This document shows, one piece after another, positions 12,901 through 20,780 of a DNA stretch of 43,760 nt. The translations under genes were made by a program, and so were the position numbers. The stretch comes from Plakobranchus ocellatus. Lineage: Eukaryota > Mollusca > Gastropoda > Plakobranchidae. Location: NCBI GenBank assembly GCA_019648995.1, contig BLXT01005502.1, positions 1,716,359-1,760,118 on the forward strand, read 5' to 3'. Under the pieces are notes generated by a model. That model searched no databases. It saw nothing but the letters and a program-made list of their open reading frames with translations, and had not been told where the DNA came from. How positions within the stretch are numbered: the first letter of the stretch is position 1; every line of letters begins with the position of its first letter.

Positions 12901-15900
12901 CTCCTCCTATGGACTTAACAGAAACAAAGATTTTTAGAGTAGGTTCGCATTGAGGAAGGCATTATTTTTTTTGTACGTGGCAAGGAAGTGCATTGTAGGA
13001 ATGGGATGAAAAAAAATTTTTTTATTGAAGTTTTTTGCTTTGTTTTTGTTCTATTTAATGATAGAAATTGGTTACAATGGTTTGAAATCACAAAAAAAGG
13101 CTAGTTCTGCTCAATATTATTCTATCGTAATTTCATTTTTGTCCAGATTATGTCAAACATCTACCTGTAGATTCACCTGATATCAAAGATGCTCAAGGTA
13201 AGTAGCTGAAACTCCAAAAGGCATAGCCTCATCCAGAAGTCATCTGAACATGTTATTTTAAGAAAGTAGTGTGAGCTGTTATCTTGAAATAAATTTGCAC
13301 CGTGATATACAGAATGTGAATTATGGNNNNNNNNNNNNNNNNNNNNNNNNNNNNNNNNNNNNNNNNNNNNNNNNNNNNNNNNNNNNNNNNNNNNNNNNNN
13401 NNNNNNNNNNNNNNNNNNNNNNNNNNNNNNNNNNNNNNNNNNNNNNNNNNNNNNNNNNNNNNNNNNNNNNNNNNNNNNNNNNNNNNNNNNNNNNNNNNNN
13501 NNNNNNNNNNNNNNNNNNNNNNNNNNNNNNNNNNNNNNNNNNNNNNNNNNNNNNNNNNNNNNNNNNNNNNNNNNNNNNNNNNNNNNNNNNNNNNNNNNNN
13601 NNNNNNNNNNNNNNNNNNNNNNNNNNNNNNNNNNNNNNNNNNNNNNNNNNNNNNNNNNNNNNNNNNNNNNNNNNNNNNNNNNNNNNNNNNNNNNNNNNNN
13701 NNNNNNNNNNNNNNNNNNNNNNNNNNNNNNNNGTTATATATTATTAAAAGTTGTTAGTTACTATTTGATCATAATAAAAAGAAAGAAAACCTTTTTTTAT
13801 TCGTCTTTCGAAATAAATCTATAATCTAGGCAAGCAAGTAAAGAACATTTGCAAATAAATCAGGCCTTGCTTATTCTGATCTGTAAAAAATACAAATTTA
13901 ACTTTGTCTTGTTTTTGTTCTAGACGCACTGGACTTGGTGACCAAGGCAGCCATTCATTCAAATCAGGCCATGAAAAAAATTGTGAGTCTGAAACGTAAT
14001 TGTAGAAACAATTGAGGCTTACTTTGATGTTGATGATTGTTTCCGATGTCATAGAGTTTTTGTTGACAGGAACAGAGTTGTGAAATGAGATGCATATTTA
14101 CAATTGTAACTTACAGTATTCACCTGTAATAACAAATATGTAAACAGCTTAGTAGGCTGCAAGAAGATTCTAATGAGATGCATGCATTATAAACACTGAA
14201 TGACAGAATATTAGAAAGGGCGTCTTACCACTCCATTTCTTCCAACAATTCTATGAAATCGGAAGCAATCATCACCTGACAGGTAAGCTTTGATTGGTTC
14301 AATTCATCTAATTTCTCACCAAGACCTAATGGGAATATGACACTTTATAGTGAATTATGAACACAAATTATCAAAGGGCATATTTCAAACTCTTTTGCTA
14401 AAAAGGTAAAAGTGTCAACATAAATTTTTTCAATCCAAAAGCATGTTCTGTTTTATTTGTTTTGATTCCTGTAGGATAAAGCAATATATTAGCATTGTGT
14501 CTGCAATGAACATGAAATATTGCTGTATGCACAAAAATTATTTGTCTTCATCATTCATAAATAAATCGTCAAACTTATTGCCATGAATAATTTTACCTTC
14601 TTTCCCATAAAGTTTTGAGATGTGCTGCTTCTTCTAGGCAACTGGAAAGGATTAAAAGGTTTTTTTTTTTTACAATGTACATATCACTAAAATAAATGTA
14701 TATGCCAAAACTTGGATTGTCATCATTATGTTTGAAAGATTTAGTTCTTTCACCTCAAAGCAAAGAAAAAGACCTTTTTTTTAAAAAAAATCTGCATTCA
14801 CTACTAATATCTAGTTTTATAATATCTAATTATACCTCACTGTTACTCATTTGCCCTTTTCCAGTTTGTAATTGGTTGTTTTTCTTTTGTTCAAAACAAT
14901 AGAAAAAATAGACAATTTTGGGGTCCACCTTTTGGCAGTTGCTCATGTATTACTTTTTCTTTCTGTTTGAGACAACCATGGTAAATCAGGACCTAGTCAC
15001 AAGTAGGGCCTGTTGAGTTATGAGTGTGATCTTTCACTTTATAATTTACACTTGTATAAAGAATAAAAACCATATGTCTCTGACCTAATTCTGTCAAAAT
15101 TGTAGATTATTTGGACCATTATTAGACTTCAAGTACCTTCTCAAGTTGAAAGAATTTCAAAAGGCTCTCTTACCAAACTTATTCTCATCAACTTGGGCCT
15201 GATTTACCCCCCTTTTGCCTCACAAAATAGAAAATTATGTATCAGGTGCAAAGCAAAAATATTGATTTTTTTTTGGTTGTTTTATGGCTCAACAGGAAAG
15301 ATTCCAGAAACTTCTTGATGTTTACCAAACTTTGAAGGGTGTTCCACTTGATTTTATCTCACCCACGAGAGAGTTTGTAACCCAGGGTCCAGTGACAAAG
15401 ATTGCAGCTCGCAGTGGGGAAAAGTTACCCAGACAGCTATTCTTGGTAATAAGTCTTGCTTTTAAGAGGATTACAAGGACATAATTGAGCCTGCATTTTG
15501 GCTAATTTTCAGAAGTTCAGATTGTTACCTTGTCTTTTTAGTATTTTTAAGCAAATGTGTGTAGCTACCTAAAAGAGAAAAAAATGTATGTTTCATTATG
15601 ATTATTTAAGTTGAGACATAAAATGGGTAATAATACTTTTTACACTACTGAAGTTTGGAAGAAAAAAGAAACTTTTTCACATAAAAGATTGTCAAGCTCT
15701 TTGTATGGGTGATGAAAAATCATGTATTGGGTGCTTTGTCTGCTGTTTTTTTAAATTGAAACAATAACAGTTTAGAACATAGAAGCTTAATAAAAAGCTT
15801 GAAGAGGCTCCTTTGGAATGTAGTGAATAACATATTTTAAGTCAAATAAGGTTTTTATTTGGCTTGAGAATTGATACGCCAATTTTTATAGGCTTAATTA

Positions 15901-18900
15901 CTTTCTGTAAAACTATCATCCTTTTTTTTTTTCTTGGCCATATTGATCTACTGAAAGTGCAGTATATCTTATATGTGTGGCAACTTGAGAAGGCCCTTCA
16001 CAACTCATCAGATATGCGTATTGAGTTTTTGATTTCCCCTTCTTCCACCTTTATTTGTGTGCATGTTGAAATTTGAATTGTGTTGATATCTTAATTAGAA
16101 CTGAAGGTATAAAGTTTTAAGGGGAATAGCTTGTGAAAGTAAAAACCGTTTTGACTTTGCAAGGGCGTAAGAGTGAATGAGGCTAGTGAGCTCTGACAGG
16201 TTTTCTCAGGTTGCCACACAGATTTTCTCGGTCAGTTGATCTCTAATAATACCTGACAGTGCCTTTTTTTGTGTATGAACTTGTTTGTCCACAGTTCAAT
16301 GACTTGATCCTGGTTTGCACTCAATACAATACATTGCTGGGCACTTTCAACGTTCGGTCTCAACTTGAGATGGACAGCATAGAGGTAAAAAAGAAAAACT
16401 TGCTCACATTAATTTGGAAAGACTTTTTAGTCAGAATTTGATATTTTTATTAGCAATAAGGTGAATTTATTTTCAGTGTAGCCTATAGGTCAAATAAACT
16501 CGCCCCAGAGATTATTTTGAGTTTTTCTTTTCTCAAGAATTTATTGGTCACATAGCAACCACTCACAAACAATTAAATAACTGTATTAAAAGTTCGTTTT
16601 CAGAGAAAAGCAATATCGTGTTCTTTATTTTTTTTAAAAATTATTACCATTATTTTATTTTTAGAAAACATTTTGTAAGAATAATGTTTTTGATCTAATA
16701 ATGTAGAATTAAGCCTTTATGAGTCTTATTGTTTTATTAAGTCATGCTTGAGGTTTAAAAACATCAATGAGTAGTTTTTTTTCCTCTCTGGAATGTTCTT
16801 TCTTTAATGTGCAGATCTAATTTTGATCTGGAATTTAATTTGTTTGATGCATAAATATGAATCTGTGAGTTCAGGATTTTGTCAAAATCTTAAAAAGATA
16901 TCTCAATAATGTAACTTTTTTGCTATAATAGCTTGCCCCAAATTTCTTTCCTTTCCAACTTTGATGGTATTTACAGAAAAAAAACCCAAACTATTGGAAT
17001 TTACAATTGAAGATTGCCAGGTGCTTCAAAATTGAATCTTCAGTGTTCACAGCTGTGAAATATTCTCGTCGTAATTTAAAATTCCATAACAAAAGAATAA
17101 TGATATTGGTTTGTTGCAATATCCCTTCCCTTGTGTAGCCATGCCAAACATTCATATTCCTTTTTTTTTTTTAATTTCTTTTGTTACAGATCAAACCAGG
17201 GAACAACATGCACATTGCTAAAACATTTCGAGTGCACAGTAAGCAAAAGGCTGTGGAGTTGCTGGATGAGTGAGTAAACTGCCTTTGATTCTGTACATTA
17301 TTGTTTGAAATGAATTATACTTACATGTTTAAAGAATTTTCTACATTTCTGGGTATCTGATCTTTGAACTGCTTTTCACATAATAGTCTTTCATCATCAT
17401 TGTCATTTGAGATGCAGGGTTTTTTTTTTTACTTCCATTTAGCTCCTTCTTGTCAATATTTATATTTACATAACAAGCAATTTTCGGTTGGGACTGAATT
17501 ATTGTGTTAGATTTCACAGATGTATGGCTGTCAGCTATTTGAATATACCTTGACTTTTCAAAATTTGATGCATTTATCCAGTTAAAGCAGTGACAGCCTC
17601 AAGACCCCAGTTTTGATAAAGCAGGGGCTGTTTTTATCTCTTACAAATGAATTAGCGGCTTTTCTTTAAAAAAAAATTGTTTCATATGAAAGGAGAAAAG
17701 AAATGATATGTTTCATAATGACTTTAACATGACACTTGGGTTTTCTTCTCATCTACTTGAACCATGGCTAGAATAAAGTTATTCATATCACACTTGGTGA
17801 TCTTAGTAATGGTGTGTCTCAATCCATACAACTTTTGTTATTACCTAGCTCTGTAATAACACAGAGGTGCTTGTGGTATAATGGCTAGCCAAATGCCACC
17901 AATGCCTCTTTCTTTCTAAGCCTGAGATCATAGGCTATATGCACAAATGATTCATTGCCTTCGTTGTCCAAACTGTTTTTGAAATCCATAAAATGGTGTG
18001 CAGACGAGGAATAATCTGTGAGGGACTTGAAGTCTTATAGGATGAAAAAATTATTATAAGTGATTTGATCCTTTTCTTTTTAAATTAAGTTTACCTGTGT
18101 TTTTGTAACTTTTGTTTTCTACAGAGACCAAAATGGAGGAAGCTTTGGTTGGGAACAAGTAAGAGCTATTGTCAATTATTTTTGCCATAATAAAAATGCA
18201 AGATCTAAGTGGAGGACTCTTTTTGAATTATATTTATCCTTAGTCCACATATTCACCAGTAAGGTTTTGTTTATTTAGCTGAAGAAATTATTCAGTGTAA
18301 AACTTATCAATTTGTAGGTATATGGCTTGCAAAGTTAATGAACCCGACTCATTGATGTCAATGATGTTTGATGTACTATAACAAATCTTTAAAACTTCAC
18401 TCTCAATCTTCCTAGTTCATAAAGCATTTGGAGATAACAAGGTTCTGTTTAAAAATAACTTTTCATTGTTCTTCTTTTTTTGTTCTTTGACAGAAAATCC
18501 AGGATCAGCTCGCACTGTACAAAAAGAGGAAGAGATCTATCAAACATGAAGACAACGGGGATTATATTTATGAACCAAGTGTAAGTGTAATATTAGATGA
18601 TGTTGTTTTTCATAGCTCTTACTTGCTCTGATTTATTCTTGTAATTATTATGTTGCTAGCAAGTCAGGACTTAGAGCAACTTGCAGACGAATCTGAAGGA
18701 AATCTTTTTTCGCCACACACCAATTTTAGCAATATTACTTTGACCAAACGCCTGAGATTGCTCCACAATTGTTAAGAAAAAGCACTTATCATGTTGATGT
18801 GGCATTTGCTGTCATTTTTTCTTAAAGGAGACACCTGATTTTTGTTATTCTGAAATTCTTTCTAAACTAATATTTGTTGAAAAACATTTAAGACACTCCT

Positions 18901-20707
18901 CCTTTTTTTTTTTTTATGGAATAAGTTTGGCCATTTATACTGTGATAAGGAGCTTTTGTAGTGCCAAAAAATTTGGTGCCCATCAAATATTACTAACGGA
19001 TTCTTGGCAAATTGAGACGAATTTCATACCTTGACTACAATAAATTTGCGTTGATCTGTTATATGTATATTTTGTCTGAGGGGATAAAATTGAAGAAAAA
19101 AAAAAATTGGCATGCTTACAACAGATAAAGAGACAGAGAGAAACGAGGAAGAATGAGAGAAAAGAAGAGAAAATGAGACATTTTGCAAATAGTAATCATG
19201 AGGTAGAATATAATCCCAGTGTAGCCCTAATTTTCCCTAATGCTTTCCTGCACAGATGCCTGACAGCTGGGTGGGTAAAACAGCTCCAGTTTGGATCCCT
19301 GATGATGCGGCCACTATGTGCATGCTGTGCCAGATGGCTTTCAATATGTTGCGACGACGGCACCACTGTCGTGCCTGTGGCAAGGTAAGACTTTGACACT
19401 TGCCTGCAGTAATGTGACTGAAAGGTTTTGTTTTTCCTTTGAGAGGTTCTGTGGTTCACATTAAAAAAAAGAAATAATTTCTCAAGTTTGCATGGAATGA
19501 TATGAATAAAATAATTCTTTTGTGAAAAAAATCACCATTTTATTCAATTGTTAATATAATGTCAAATATCATAAATTTTGATCTGACTTGCTTTGACTTC
19601 CCATTTCAATACAGTTTGAAAAGATGTTAAAAATCCAACATTTAAGGAAAAACAACAGCAACAATAACAACAAATAAATGAAGCTGCATCGTTTTTCTTT
19701 TGGATACTTTCTCAGACATATCAGATGTTTTTTAGTCAAGTAATTTCATTCATGATGCAATCGGTGAAGTGTTTTCTTACCAGCCGTCTTCCTCAGACAT
19801 ATAATTTGAAATTTGTGATGTAGATCTCTATACAGATTTCAGCATTCTCACATAGTAAGTTTGCCCTCAATATAATTCTGATCCTAATCTATCCATTTCT
19901 TTGTGTACAGACCTTCCTTCAAAGTTGCTACAGACTTTCTCTACAAGAATCAAGTGTCTCTTAACTCTCGAGTTAGGCTCCTCCTTTTCTTGAGTACATT
20001 ACAAAGTGAGACAGAATGCTGACTAGGGAATCCTCCCTAAGAATTAATCTGCAGAAATTTTATGTCCTTAGCTTTGGGTTCAAGGCTGCCATGAACGTCT
20101 ATAAAAGCCTAATTTATTTATTTATTTTCTCTATACTAAATCATATCTAAGATTTTCCTCTGTTTTTTTTCCTCACCCCTTGCCCTACAGTTGATATGTC
20201 GATCCTGCTCCCCCAAGAATGCTCCTCTGCAGTACAACAAGGGCAAGATTGAGCGTGTCTGTACTGTTTGCTATGATATCATCGTCAACAAACAGACAGC
20301 AGGTTGGGCAGACTTTGCTGACAAAAAGAAGGGTCTCTTGCAGGTTTGTTTTGTGTTCCACCAATCCTGACAAAAAAGTGTGTTGCTGTCTTGCCTTGTC
20401 TTTATTACTGTGAAGTTAGTTGTTACGTCACTGTGTTATTTCAATTTACAATAATCTGTAGCACAAGTTTTGATTTTGTCCTACTTTTTCATCAAGTCTT
20501 GAAAGTTTTTTTTTTCCCTCCCTCCCTCTTTCTCTCTCTTAGCTCTTTGTCTCTCAGTCTTTGTATCTCTCTCTTCTGTCTAACCTCCCTGACTCTTTCT
20601 CTCCCTCTCTCACCCTCATCCTCTCTCTATATGTCTTTCTGTCTTTTTTGCTCTCTCTTTCTTTCTTCTCTCTTGTTTCCCTCTCTTGTCTGTCTGCCAC
20701 CCCCGCC

Positions 20708-20780
<73 letters not shown>

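Noticed and set aside
12333..12918. Two open frames of about 60-66 codons in the longest FGD intron
   Set aside because: No family resemblance, no splice borders in phase, and length expected by chance.
13271..13757. Open frames crossing 13327-13732
   Set aside because: They consist almost wholly of N bases in an assembly gap.
17866..17945. tRNA gene
   Set aside because: An A-box-like motif is present but no cloverleaf with matching acceptor and T arms can be drawn.
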